Shown here: piece by piece, positions 54,510 to 63,077 of the stretch
Layout of the letters: the number at the start of each line of letters is the position of its first letter
How positions within the stretch are numbered: position 1 is the first letter of the stretch
Source of the DNA: Tildeniella torsiva UHER 1998/13D
GTDB lineage: Bacteria > Cyanobacteriota > Cyanobacteriia > Phormidesmidales > Phormidesmidaceae
Assembly: GCA_019358835.1 (NCBI GenBank)
Contig: JAHHIH010000003.1
Span: 248,001-312,000 of the forward strand
DNA: 64,000 bases
Reading direction: 5' to 3'
Made by a program: the position numbers and the translations under genes
The notes under the pieces: generated by a model
What the model was told of the DNA's origin: nothing
Seen by the model: the letters and a program-made list of their open reading frames with translations, nothing else
The model's database searches: none

Positions 54510-55800
54510 TCATACTTCTCAAATTCATTTGAGAGTAAACAAATTCAGCAATTAAGGGAAGTGCTGCTGAATCCTTTTGTGAAAAAATTGGGTCATTAGC
54601 AAAAACAACTAGAATGAATCGGGTTTGCTGATCATGAGACTCAATAATTGCAGCTTCTTGTCGGCCATCGCTTTCTGTAAATCCTATCTTAGTAAAAACT
54701 CTTGCATCCTCTGGCAACCGTTCTCCAAAAAAACCTACAATTGGGTTATAAGGATTACTACGAATCTCGACAGAAGTATGATCTTGAAGAAGGTTTTGTT
54801 TTATCTGGGAACTTACCTCTTGAGAAATTATCGTCCCTTCAGATAGGTTGAGAAGCAACTTAGAAACATCAAAAGATGTAAGATAGTTACGTTGGGGTGG
54901 TTCTTGAGCATCTATCAAGACTTCCCGGAACTGAAGATCAGGCCCGATGGGCTCATAAATTTCTAGAGACGGTATTGGAAATGTTTTTTGGGTTACATTT
55001 ACATCGCTGTATCCTTCCTTATAAAAGTACTCATTTACGCTCATTCGCTTTTTAGCCCAATTCAGAAATTCGCTTTCTGACAGTGGGGTCTTGCTAGATG
55101 TAGTCCCTGAAATGGCATCTAATATCTTGCTTGCCGAGTTATTGTCAGACTCATAGAGCATCTTCCTTTCATCTTCAATAGTGATATTCATTAATGATTC
55201 TGAATTATTATGTAGCGAAGAAGAATCTTGTAAGTCTTTAAGCATAAAAGCCCAAAACAATTTGACTAGGCTTGCAGGATATCTCTTCTGTTTATCTTGG
55301 AAGCCAGAATAATTGCAACATTTTTCGGAATTTAGATCTGTAAGGCTTATTGAAATATTTTCTACTGGGATATCTTCACTTGCTAAAACAAGCAAAACTC
55401 CATCCAATATTTGTTGCAAGCTTATTACTTTATTATCCTGAACAACAAGATTAGGACTACGCGATGGTAGCAATAAGGAATTGATTTTGGCGTAGAAGTT
55501 GTCGGTGGACTGCTCAAAAAAAGCGGGCGAATCGTTAGCTTTCGTGATGCTTAGAAGTGACAATCTATCGCTTCTTGAATGTCGTGGAGTCTGCCTTTCG
55601 CGAGCGAGGTGATCTGTGCCGTTCGGATTGGTTGTTTTCTCGTTAGCAGAACTTTCTAACTCTATGCCCTCTTGCATTACTTTGGGACTGTAAAAAAATA
55701 TGTTAAAATAGGATGTCTTATAATCAAATACTAGTAGCGCAAAAAAGTAAAAGAAGCTAAAAGTAAGAAATAATTTTGGGGAAGCTATTAACCTTCTCAT
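54502..55800 (-). CDS. Exported serine hydrolase with class A beta-lactamase-like motifs
   Basis: This 432-residue protein has an N-terminal membrane anchor or signal (LFLTFSFFYFFALLVFDYKT), a low-complexity linker, and a catalytic domain at about 120-425. Active-site motifs are YPASLVKLFWAF (S177-x-x-K180) and ESDNNSASKILD (S218-D-N220). The third motif appears as FTKIGFTESDG, a variant of KTG. No omega-loop Glu was identified. It is AT-rich, unlike its surroundings, and adjoins another AT-rich anchored protein on the same strand. A cell-envelope role is likely; true beta-lactamase activity is uncertain. Confidence 0.84.
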   Translation of the reverse strand: MRRLIASPKLFLTFSFFYFFALLVFDYKTSYFNIFFYSPKVMQEGIELESSANEKTTNPNGTDHLARERQTPRHSRSDRLSLLSITKANDSPAFFEQSTDNFYAKINSLLLPSRSPNLVVQDNKVISLQQILDGVLLVLASEDIPVENISISLTDLNSEKCCNYSGFQDKQKRYPASLVKLFWAFMLKDLQDSSSLHNNSESLMNITIEDERKMLYESDNNSASKILDAISGTTSSKTPLSESEFLNWAKKRMSVNEYFYKEGYSDVNVTQKTFPIPSLEIYEPIGPDLQFREVLIDAQEPPQRNYLTSFDVSKLLLNLSEGTIISQEVSSQIKQNLLQDHTSVEIRSNPYNPIVGFFGERLPEDARVFTKIGFTESDGRQEAAIIESHDQQTRFILVVFANDPIFSQKDSAALPLIAEFVYSQMNLRSMTN

Positions 55801-55850
55801 TATTTGGCATCAGATTTATCTAAATACATGAAATCATCAAAAATTAAAAG

Positions 55851-56870
55851 CTAGCAACCTGTCTCGCTTTTAAGGCAATTATGATATTGGTCTATTCTGC
55901 AGAAAAAAGATATCTTCCAGTTTGGGGGTTCAGGCTCTAAAGAAAATGTGTACAAAAAGTCTTCGGTAGATTCACCTGATTGCTTTTCACATCTTGACCC
56001 ATTTTTCTTTAGAAGCGTTCGATTTTCATAAACCTTGACAACCATTGCTGCTGTTCCTTCATCGTGATTTACAACAAAGCTGTCACTATGTATGGGATTG
56101 CCATCAGATTCTCTAACAACCATTGAATCGTTATACAGGTAATTCCAACCGTATGTTTCTAGCCAGTTAATAGAGCCAAGGTTTTCCTCAAGCATCTGAC
56201 CTGTCATGAGTGTCCTTGCTAAATTTTCATCATAAGGATATGCAAAAATCTTTGATTTTGAATTCAGCCAGTCATCAATCTTTGATGCTGCATCATAAAT
56301 GTCAAAAAGATCTTCTGTAACAAGAAAGGATTGATTAACTCCTTCTTGATTGGACTCAGGCTCAACTGGCGGGCCATCTCCTATACCAATTTCAGGACGA
56401 TCTAAGCTGCTATTGCCGCCATCTATATTTGGTATGTCTTCGTTACTTGTAGCATCGCCTCCTTCTGGGAGGAGGTAAGATGTGTATTTTTCATCGGCCT
56501 TGTGATATCTTAAGTCAATTGACCGAGTCCTATCAAGATAACCTTCTTTTCTGAGGTATACCTTGATGGTTTCTTGCTGAGGAATTTCCGACAGGAAAAC
56601 ACCATCGCTGCCTGTGTATCCTTCTTTATTATTTCCTATAGTTGTTTCTAGTTCAACAAAAACATTTGAGATCACCTCTTGCGTGTTTCCGTCTCTTACA
56701 ACTATTACTATTTTTTGCGATTGTGTTTGATCTTCTGAAGCCTCTTCTTTAGAAAAAACATTCTCAAAAAAAGGTTGAAGACTTGGGCTTGCAAAGGCTG
56801 CTGCCACAGCAGTAATTGCAGCTAATCCAGCCAAAAAAGTCTTGAGCCAGCTAGGTTGGTTCTCGGGCAT
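55851..56870 (-). CDS. Anchored protein with a carboxypeptidase-regulatory-like domain and IMS-like C-terminus
   Basis: This 339-residue protein has an N-terminal hydrophobic segment (LKTFLAGLAAITAVAAAFAS), then a beta-sandwich at about 50-125 (KIVIVVRDGNTQEVISNVFV, GYTGSDGVFLSEIP, KVYLRKEGYLDRTRS) resembling carboxypeptidase regulatory or peptidase-associated domains. After an acidic linker, residues about 205-335 (ASKIDDWLNSKSKIFAYPYD, GWNYLYNDSMVV, AAMVVKVYENRTLL, NWKISFFCRID) resemble the ARC6/IMS-type (DUF4101) domain. It is AT-rich and lies 50 bp before the serine hydrolase gene, so the two probably form a transferred unit. Confidence 0.75.
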   Translation of the reverse strand: MPENQPSWLKTFLAGLAAITAVAAAFASPSLQPFFENVFSKEEASEDQTQSQKIVIVVRDGNTQEVISNVFVELETTIGNNKEGYTGSDGVFLSEIPQQETIKVYLRKEGYLDRTRSIDLRYHKADEKYTSYLLPEGGDATSNEDIPNIDGGNSSLDRPEIGIGDGPPVEPESNQEGVNQSFLVTEDLFDIYDAASKIDDWLNSKSKIFAYPYDENLARTLMTGQMLEENLGSINWLETYGWNYLYNDSMVVRESDGNPIHSDSFVVNHDEGTAAMVVKVYENRTLLKKNGSRCEKQSGESTEDFLYTFSLEPEPPNWKISFFCRIDQYHNCLKSETGC

Positions 56871-57411
56871 GTCAATGAGCTGAACCTTTCAATAGTTTTT
56901 CTTTAAACCTCATATTTGAGCACAGGGAACATACACACATCATCTTTAGTCGCTGATTTTAGCAGCTAAATTAATGTGATGAGCATTTTATAAGTTCTTT
57001 GTAAGGATCAGTAACGCAAAAATAGTAGCGTAGACTACTGAATAGGTTGAGTTCTTCAATAGGCCTAACGGGTTCACTATAACGGAAATGACTCTTTGCA
57101 TTTTTTTGCATTGTGTAGCAAGTGGGGTGAACACTTCTCGTAAGCTATCTCGGATGCACCCAGATAGCTTACGAGACTCACCTTGAGAAGTAGTCATTGA
57201 GATATACGCACCGCTGGTGCAGCAATTGTTGCACGTTGTCTTCGTCCCACTGAGTGCCCACCATTAAATCTAAGCTGTACTAATTAACCCAATCTTCCTT
57301 AAAGCCAGGCAAGTTTAGCAGGTTGCGTTGGGGCGATCGCCCCTTCCCTCCACATTAGTCACTGCTCACTCTACCGTGGCTGCGATCGCACGTTCCTCAC
57401 GTTAGGAATTG
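56871..57411. other. AT-rich to GC-rich transition region with a hairpin
   Basis: No convincing gene is seen; a 69-codon minus-strand frame at 56988-57197 has no family resemblance and spans a hairpin. That hairpin is a perfect 15-bp stem (57136-57150 with 57162-57176, core CTCGTAAGCTATCT). HIP1-type sequence (GGCGATCGCC) reappears near 57334, marking the right edge of the AT-rich insert. Confidence 0.5.
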
Positions 57412-57957
57412 TTAGGCCAACAGTCGGGAGACATTGATCGCGACATCGGGAAAAGCTAAGGGAGAAATTTCCCCTGAGAACAGTGTTTGCTCAGATTGGT
57501 AGTGACCTTCGGCAGGGTTGCGATAGAGAATTACACAGCGATCGCGCAAGTTCACAACCCAATAGTCTTTAATCCCGGCCTGGGCGTAGACCAACGGTTT
57601 ATCCTCGGTGTCTTTGGCCAAGCTAGTTTTAGAAAATTCAATTACCAAAAAAATATCCTCAGGGTGAGGGTGGGCGCTCTGGTACGAGCGATCGCGCACC
57701 AGGGCTATATCTGGCTCCGGTTCGCTATCGCTGGGTGGAATGCTGATGGGTTTAGCAGCCCTCACCTGATAGCGCCCCTGGGCCGCACTCCAAAGTACGG
57801 GCATCAAGCGAGTAGACGAATCGGCGTGTTCTGGCCCTTCTGGCGGCATTTCGACAATTAACCCGTTCAGCAGCTCAATGAGCCGACCCTCAAACAGGCC
57901 CGCTTTCACCATGTGGTGGTAGTCAGCCAGAGTCCAGCGAGCGATTGTCACAGTCAT
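57412..57957 (-). CDS. Uma2-family PD-(D/E)xK nuclease-like protein
   Basis: This 181-residue cytoplasmic protein has the Uma2 (DUF820) fold, abundant in cyanobacteria. Motifs: LADYHHMVKAGLFEGRLIEL, then EPDIALVRDRSY (metal-binding Asp), then DIFLVIEFSKTSLAKDTEDK (Glu-x-Lys-like core, here E-F-S), then YAQAGIKDYWVVNLRD. The family is related to restriction-endonuclease folds, but its biological role is unknown. Length is standard. It stands alone on its strand. Confidence 0.92.
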   Translation of the reverse strand: MTVTIARWTLADYHHMVKAGLFEGRLIELLNGLIVEMPPEGPEHADSSTRLMPVLWSAAQGRYQVRAAKPISIPPSDSEPEPDIALVRDRSYQSAHPHPEDIFLVIEFSKTSLAKDTEDKPLVYAQAGIKDYWVVNLRDRCVILYRNPAEGHYQSEQTLFSGEISPLAFPDVAINVSRLLA

Positions 57958-58037
57958 TGCAGCACCCTTGGCCAGCCAGCTCAGAATTCAGCAATCTCAA
58001 GACTTCATCATACCTAACCTAGCCGCGAAGAGACGTC

Positions 58038-58143
58038 ATACCACATCTTATCTGTATACCCCCGGTTTGTAGGGGCATCGCAGTGCAATGCTCCTTATGA
58101 GGTATCGGTTTCGAATCGGGGTTGTGTAACTCGGATTTGGTAT
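58038..58143. repeat. MITE-like element, copy 2
   Basis: A 106-bp block with ends ATACCACATC (58038-58047) and GGATTTGGTAT (58133-58143) and internal GCATCGCAGTGCAATGC and TCGAATCGGGGTTGTG is homologous to 42500-42607. It fills most of the 312-bp gap between the Uma2 gene and the secreted-protein gene. Confidence 0.77.
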
Positions 58144-58177
58144 CAGACCATCCTGACGGCAATCACTAAATTTCAGC

Positions 58178-58207
58178 TGCCCACTACCTTTGCAGAGGTA
58201 GTGGGCA
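58178..58207 (-). terminator. Hairpin downstream of the secreted-protein gene
   Basis: A perfect 12-bp stem (TGCCCACTACCT at 58178-58189 with 58196-58207) has a 6-nt loop and lies about 60 bp after the stop of the minus-strand gene at 58270. There is no T-run, so the terminator assignment is tentative. Confidence 0.5.
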
Positions 58208-58269
58208 ACCCCATTGGCCTATCCCCAGGCTCAGATCAGTCGGTGGACTGACGAGGGGGATTTGCGCGA

Positions 58270-59466
58270 TTAATTTTCCAGCACCGGATGGGCAATCACC
58301 GGGCAGTTGATCGTCGCTTGGGTAGGCCGCAGCCCAAACAGCCAGGGGTTGCCAGGCCCCTCGGGGTTGATCACCGCATCGGTGACCAGGCCGCTGGCGA
58401 TCAAACCTTGCAGATCTTCAAGGGAGGTGATGCGGCGCACTTTATTGGCTGCGATCGCCTGCTCCGTCCACATGCTCACGTGGGCATCCCACAGGGGGCT
58501 GTAGTTGTTGTCTGCTGAGGGGTTGTCGTTATCGGGGCCGTAGGGAAACACGTTGATCGGGTCGATGCCGTTGTTGGCTAGCGATGCCACAAACCCCTGA
58601 TGCTGCCCGGTGCTCGTATCGCTAATGCCGTTGAGCACGGGCGAAAAGCCCAGCAGCGCTGACTCATCGGCAGGCAGCGATTTGCCAAAGGCCGGAATAT
58701 CCGCCAGCTTGGGCGCAAATACCCCTTTTTCGAGCACCGAGGGCACATCCGCCGACACGTCGGTCACCAGGTGATAGAAGTACTGCCGCCCGCCCTGGAA
58801 GCCATCCAAAATCGACAGGGTGACGGTTCTTTTTTCTAGATCAATGGCCTCCAGGCGATCGTGGCTGCCCGAGGCATTGTGCACGATTTGGGCATTGAGC
58901 ACCACGCCGCTGGGCATGACCGCCATAGATGAATATTCGGCATCGGCGATCGCCCCAGGGGTCGCCACCGCTGGCGGAAACGGGTTAGGCGAACCGGGTT
59001 CAACTCGATATTCTGGCGAAAAATCGATGTTGCCCTGAAACTGCAAAATGCCCTGCCTTAGGGTCACTGGCTGTGCCCCCGCCGTGCCAATTACATGCTT
59101 CATTTTGGGAGCATAATTGATGCCCAAGGTCTTGGCCACATCATAATCAGAGGCCTCCGTCAAAATGTAATAAACCGACTCACCTTGGGGAGAAAGGCCC
59201 CGGTATAAGGGCAAGGTTACCGTGGCGCTGCCCAGGGTAAAATCTACCGCCAGCACACTTTTGACATACACATTGTCGCTGGGCTTAAAGGCGACGGCGG
59301 TGCGCTCAGAATAGGCCGGTCGCCCCGACTCTTGAGCAGCGGCGCTGAGAATTGCGTTGGCCTCAGCCACGCCATTAGATCCAGTGGCAAAGCTGGTGGA
59401 TGCGATCGATAAGACTATGGCGAGTAGAAAACTCACCAAAAAAACAGCTCTTTTACGTAGGTTCAT
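58270..59466 (-). CDS. Secreted protein of unknown function
   Basis: This 398-residue exported protein has signal MNLRKRAVFLVSFLLAIVLS ending at SFATGSNG. The body is beta-rich with VDFTLGSATVTLPLYRGLSP, YYILTEASDYDVAKTLGINY, FFYHLVTDVSAD-like and SPLWDAHVSMWTEQAI stretches. No catalytic motif or named family is recognised; I recall similar proteins in other bacteria annotated only as hypothetical. ATG 59466 is preferred over one at 59511 because AAGAGGAAAA lies upstream and a proper signal peptide follows. It stands alone on its strand. Confidence 0.82.
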   Translation of the reverse strand: MNLRKRAVFLVSFLLAIVLSIASTSFATGSNGVAEANAILSAAAQESGRPAYSERTAVAFKPSDNVYVKSVLAVDFTLGSATVTLPLYRGLSPQGESVYYILTEASDYDVAKTLGINYAPKMKHVIGTAGAQPVTLRQGILQFQGNIDFSPEYRVEPGSPNPFPPAVATPGAIADAEYSSMAVMPSGVVLNAQIVHNASGSHDRLEAIDLEKRTVTLSILDGFQGGRQYFYHLVTDVSADVPSVLEKGVFAPKLADIPAFGKSLPADESALLGFSPVLNGISDTSTGQHQGFVASLANNGIDPINVFPYGPDNDNPSADNNYSPLWDAHVSMWTEQAIAANKVRRITSLEDLQGLIASGLVTDAVINPEGPGNPWLFGLRPTQATINCPVIAHPVLEN

Positions 59467-60019
59467 AGGGGCGAATTTTCCTCTTTTTCTGAATAGGAGA
59501 CTCGCCCCCACTCTACAGAGCCTGCCAGCGCTTGTTGCTATGCTCTAGACGGGTTATCTCTCCCAACCCTTGTTAAGGATTTGCCCTGCCCTAATGGTTA
59601 GGTTGTTAGCTGTAAAAGAGTATTTTTGTGCCGCTCTTAGGGAACAGATGCGAACCTAAACTCACCTTTGGCCTAGGGCTTATCCTGACCTTTTGGATAG
59701 GTTCTAAGCCACACCTAGGGTCGGCTGCAATCTTAGTCTTACGAGGCGCGACAGTCGTGGCTTCGGCCCCTACAGTTACGGATAACTTCTCACCGTAGAA
59801 AAGAGGAAGCTCCAATGAAGCTTAACCTGTTCTTAACTCAATTCGTCGTTGCCATCAAGAGTGAGCGTGTCACAGCCGTTCCCGACAGTAACCTGTGTTA
59901 ACGTGCACAACCATCTCGAAGGGCGCTGGGTTAGATCGGGTGAGCGCTACCTGCCCTAAGAAACTTTCGGGATTCTAAAAGGTTTGAGCCAGCGGCATCC
60001 AACTTCATTTCTCCCAGCT
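59467..60019. promoter_or_regulatory. Divergent intergenic region (about 550 bp)
   Basis: This gene-free stretch lies between the divergent secreted-protein and DsbA-like genes. A 69-codon minus-strand frame at 59606-59815 shows no resemblance to known proteins. It presumably holds both promoters; no clear elements were recognised. Confidence 0.4.
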
Positions 60020-60550
60020 ATGGTGCGCCCTGTGTCTAAGCTTACTCAGCCCGTTAGCTCACGCGACCACCGGTGGGGGCCGCCCACTGCCCGCCTGACC
60101 CTGGTGCAGTATGGCGGCTACCAGTGTCCCAACTGCGGCTCTGCCTATCCGCTGCTAATGACCTTGCTAGAACGCCTGGGCGATCAGCTGTGCTTTGTCT
60201 TTCGCCACTTTCCCCGTAGCGATGTCTATCCCCATGCCCAGCACGCCGCCGAAGCTGCCGAAGCCGCCGCTAGCCAGGGCAAATTTTGGCCCATGCACCA
60301 CCATCTATACACCCATCAGCAGGCTTTGGGCAGTGGTTACCTGGTCGAGTATGCCGTCGATTTAGGGCTAGACGTGCGGCAGTTTTTGCGGGAGGTAACG
60401 GGCGATCGCTTTGTCAGCCGCATCCAGACCGATATAGCCAGCGGTCGCGCCAGCGGCGTAGTCGAGACCCCCACCTTTTTCATCAACGGCCACCGCTACC
60501 ACGGCGACCACACCCAAACTGCTCTTTTAGATGCCTTCTCCATCATCTGA
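60020..60550 (+). CDS. DsbA-like thioredoxin-fold protein
   Basis: This 176-residue thioredoxin-fold oxidoreductase of the DsbA/Thioredoxin_4 type has a CPNC active site in LVQYGGYQCPNCGSAYPLL. The inserted helical domain (EAAEAAASQGKFWPMHHHLY) and the cis-Pro loop (GVVETPTFFINGHRYHG) are both present. No signal peptide is visible from ATG 60020 or from the TTG at 59984, so it is probably cytoplasmic. Such proteins often handle electrophiles or act as antioxidants, rather than forming disulphides in the periplasm. Confidence 0.9.
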   Translation: MVRPVSKLTQPVSSRDHRWGPPTARLTLVQYGGYQCPNCGSAYPLLMTLLERLGDQLCFVFRHFPRSDVYPHAQHAAEAAEAAASQGKFWPMHHHLYTHQQALGSGYLVEYAVDLGLDVRQFLREVTGDRFVSRIQTDIASGRASGVVETPTFFINGHRYHGDHTQTALLDAFSII

Positions 60551-60580
60551 ATACCCCTGAATACCCCAAAGGCAAGATTC

Positions 60581-60620
60581 AGGGTAGACACATAGGTCTA
60601 CCCCTACGACCCCATCACCC
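60581..60620 (+). repeat. Dispersed repeat block
   Basis: A 40-bp block beginning AGGGTAGACACATAGGTCTA is closely similar to 50281-50320, which lies inside the second ABC gene. It is followed by C-rich low-complexity sequence up to and into the start of the HisKA protein gene. Confidence 0.8.
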
Positions 60621-60650
60621 CCTACTCCCCACCCCCTACCCATCCACCCC

Positions 60651-61076
60651 ATGCCCAACTCCCCCCACCCCCGCCTCACCCACACCTTCCCCCCACCGCC
60701 CCTAGGCCCCAACCCAAAACTCCGCCTGCCTCCCAATCCGCCGCCCATTGCCCACAGCCAGCAATATCTGCTCTACCTGGCCGAAATTGGCGAAAACACC
60801 GCTGGCCTGGTGCACGACATGCGCAGCCCGCTCACCGTCATCATCAACGGGCTGCGGCTGTGCCAGCGAATGCCCCTGCCCCAAATTGCCCGCCAGCGGC
60901 TAACCCTGGCCCTAGAAGAAGCCGAGCGGCTTAACCGCATCGTCAACGATGTGATTGCCTTTGCCCGCAGCGCTCATCCATCAGGGGCTCACTGGCAGGC
61001 CAACCATCGCCCCGACCCGACCCGCTACGGCGTCGAGATCCCTCCCATGCCGCCCTATCAAGAACTTTCGGAATAA
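60651..61076 (+). CDS. HisKA-only protein (histidine kinase fragment or phosphotransfer protein)
   Basis: This 141-residue protein has a Pro-rich first 35 residues (PPPPLGPNPKLRLPPNPPP) encoded by repeat-like C-rich DNA, then a HisKA dimerisation domain at about 40-108 (AGLVHDMRSPLTVIINGLRL with the phospho-His, and EEAERLNRIVNDVIAFARS). It ends about 30 residues later without an ATPase domain, and none follows in any frame nearby. It is either a stand-alone phospho-acceptor or a truncated kinase. A start within the repeat-derived part makes the true N-terminus uncertain. Confidence 0.78.
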   Translation: MPNSPHPRLTHTFPPPPLGPNPKLRLPPNPPPIAHSQQYLLYLAEIGENTAGLVHDMRSPLTVIINGLRLCQRMPLPQIARQRLTLALEEAERLNRIVNDVIAFARSAHPSGAHWQANHRPDPTRYGVEIPPMPPYQELSE

Positions 61077-61121
61077 CGGCCTTCTGTCATTGAATCAACC
61101 TGCTATTTCATCGGTTTAGCT

Positions 61122-61469
61122 ATGGGCAACCCCACCGTGCAATCCCCTTTCAGCCCGCTCGACGCTACGCTACCAACCCAAGACACCTATCCAAGCGATG
61201 CCCCGGCGGGCAGCACGCCATTGAGCTTCAACCATCGAGTGATTTTGACGGCGCTGTCTATCGTTACACCGCTGCTGGTCTTGACGAATTGTCTCGACAA
61301 AATCCAGGGAACCTTTGTCGCAGAGCCTATCCGGCCTGTCTTGGCCCTGGCCCAACTGGCCCACTCGGGCCTCGACTACCTGGGTATTCATGCCAAGCTG
61401 CTGTGGGCCTACGCACCGCCGGGGGGAATGGCCCAGCCCGTGCGCTGCATCCCCGTTACCGCGCCCTGA
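61122..61469 (+). CDS. Small putative membrane protein
   Basis: This 115-residue protein of unknown family has a polar, Pro-rich N-terminus (1-38) followed by one hydrophobic segment (VILTALSIVTPLLVLTNCLD) and an amphipathic stretch (PVLALAQLAHSGLDYLGIHA). Codon use is normal for the region, but no ribosome-binding site or relative was recognised, so it is a moderate-confidence gene. Its end lies just before a repeat-rich spacer. Confidence 0.5.
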   Translation: MGNPTVQSPFSPLDATLPTQDTYPSDAPAGSTPLSFNHRVILTALSIVTPLLVLTNCLDKIQGTFVAEPIRPVLALAQLAHSGLDYLGIHAKLLWAYAPPGGMAQPVRCIPVTAP

Positions 61470-61487
61470 TCATTTCCCGCTTTCTCC

Positions 61488-61654
61488 AGCCGTGGGTTAC
61501 GGCTTCCTATCTCCTACTCTCTACCAAAGCCGTGGGTTACGGCGGTGCTGGAGTGCCGGGGTCGATAGCTTTAACCCTTGACCGCCTAACCCACGCTACG
61601 GCCTCCCATTTCCCCATTTCCCCACTCCCCACTCCCCACTCCCCACTCCCCACT
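61488..61654. repeat. Repeat cluster: two AGCCGTGGGTTACGGC copies and five CCCCACT heptamers
   Basis: AGCCGTGGGTTACGGC occurs exactly twice, 40 bp apart (61488-61503 and 61528-61543), each internally palindromic. Five perfect tandem CCCCACT units lie at 61620-61654. CCCACGCTACGGCCTCCC between them recalls the repeat segment inside the second ABC gene. Confidence 0.9.
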
Positions 61655-61685
61655 CCCCCCCCAAACCCCTCCAACTCGGTTCGCT

Positions 61686-63077
61686 ATGATAGCGTCAGTG
61701 TTTTTCCCCACTGCTATGCGCGCCGACGAAGCTCTAGCCTTGCTAGATCAACTGCTGCCGGGTAGCACCTTCAGCAACCTGCAAGAAACCGTTTTTAGCC
61801 AGGTATGGGAGGGCAAAACCTATGCAGAAATTGCCGAAAGCTGCGGCTACGACCACAGCTATATCCGCGATGTGGGGTTTCGACTGTGGCAGGCGCTGTC
61901 GGAGTCGCTCAACCAAAAAATTTCTAAGAGCAACATCCGGGCCGTGCTAGAGCGCCATGCCCGTAGTCAAAGCATCCCTGCGCCGACCTTGTCCGACATT
62001 CCCGAGATCCTCGTGTCGCCGCCAGTGTGGGAGCTGCCAAACGGGCCAGTGCCGCTACAGTCCACGTTTTACATCGATCGCCCGCCCCTGGAGACCCAAG
62101 CTAAGACAGAACTGCTCAAACCGGGCAGCCTAATTCGCCTCAAGGCTCCGCGCCAGATGGGCAAAACCTCTCTAATGCGGCGACTGGTGGCCCATGGTCA
62201 AGATCACCACATGCGCTGCGTGACCCTGAGCCTGCACCGAGCCGATCGCCAAATTTTTGCCGATCTAGACCTGTTTCTGCGCTGGTTTTGCGCCAACATT
62301 GGTCACCAGCTGGGTCTAGAGCCAGACCTGAAACGCCGCTGGAATGGTGATATTGGCAGCAAGGTGAGCTGCACGGCCTACCTCGAAGACTACGTGCTGC
62401 CCCTGGTGGATAGCCCTCTAGTCATCGCCCTCGATGAGGTCAACGAGCTATTTCAGTACCCCAGACTGTCGGCAGAATTTTTGCCGCTGCTGCGATCGTG
62501 GTACGAAGACGCCCGCGAAATCGAAGCCTGGGGAGGCGTGCGCTGGATTCTCTCCCACGCTACGGAGGTGTATGTGCCGCTGCAACTGCACCAGTCGCCC
62601 TTTAATGTGGGGCTGGCCCTGCGGCTACCCCCCTTTACCCTGGCCCAGGTGCAAGATTTGGCCTGCCGCCATCAGCTACCCTGGGCCGCAGGCCGGGACG
62701 GTGCTCAGCGGCTAGGGGCGCTGTTGCAGGTAGTGAGCTGTCGGCCAGGGCTGGTGCGGCTGGCGCTCTACGCCCTGGCCCAGGGCGACCTTAGCCTAGA
62801 GCAGCTGATCGAAGAAGCTCCCACCCAATCAGGCATCTACAGCGACCACCTGCGAGAATTGCTGGCCGCCCTGTACCCTCACCCTGACTTGCAGGCAGCC
62901 TTTCGCTACGTCATCGAGTCGGCGGCACCCGTGGCCCTGGAGCCGATCGCCGCCTACCGGCTCGAAAGCTTGGGCCTAATTACCCTGAGCAAAAACCTGG
63001 CCACCCCCAGTTGCGAACTCTACCGTCAGTACTTTCTTCAGTTTCTACCCCCATCCTTGAGTTCGGCCTATGGTTGA
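61686..63077 (+). CDS. AAA-like ATPase with vMAP-type N-terminal HTH domain
   Basis: This protein of 463 residues (453 if starting at ATG 61716) has an N-terminal helix-turn-helix of the vWA-MoxR-associated type (LPGSTFSNLQETVFSQVWEG, YAEIAESCGYDHSYIRDVGF) and an AAA_35-type P-loop domain (GSLIRLKAPRQMGKTSLMRR, VIALDEVNELFQ as Walker B). The C-terminal part is helical and winged-helix-like. These proteins are abundant in filamentous cyanobacteria and are linked to conflict or signalling modules, with exact function unknown. The next ATPase gene overlaps by eight bases. Confidence 0.88.
   Translation: MIASVFFPTAMRADEALALLDQLLPGSTFSNLQETVFSQVWEGKTYAEIAESCGYDHSYIRDVGFRLWQALSESLNQKISKSNIRAVLERHARSQSIPAPTLSDIPEILVSPPVWELPNGPVPLQSTFYIDRPPLETQAKTELLKPGSLIRLKAPRQMGKTSLMRRLVAHGQDHHMRCVTLSLHRADRQIFADLDLFLRWFCANIGHQLGLEPDLKRRWNGDIGSKVSCTAYLEDYVLPLVDSPLVIALDEVNELFQYPRLSAEFLPLLRSWYEDAREIEAWGGVRWILSHATEVYVPLQLHQSPFNVGLALRLPPFTLAQVQDLACRHQLPWAAGRDGAQRLGALLQVVSCRPGLVRLALYALAQGDLSLEQLIEEAPTQSGIYSDHLRELLAALYPHPDLQAAFRYVIESAAPVALEPIAAYRLESLGLITLSKNLATPSCELYRQYFLQFLPPSLSSAYG

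Noticed and set aside
54336-54599. 87-codon plus-strand frame after the NarL regulator
   Set aside because: It lies antisense to the GC-rich fragment that has much better coding character, and it crosses the composition junction.
56988-57197. 69-codon minus-strand frame as a gene
   Set aside because: It spans a perfect hairpin, has no recognised relatives and no convincing start signal.
61620-61654. CCCCACT repeats as a CRISPR array
   Set aside because: The unit is seven bases with no spacers; these are short tandem repeats of the kind common in cyanobacteria.
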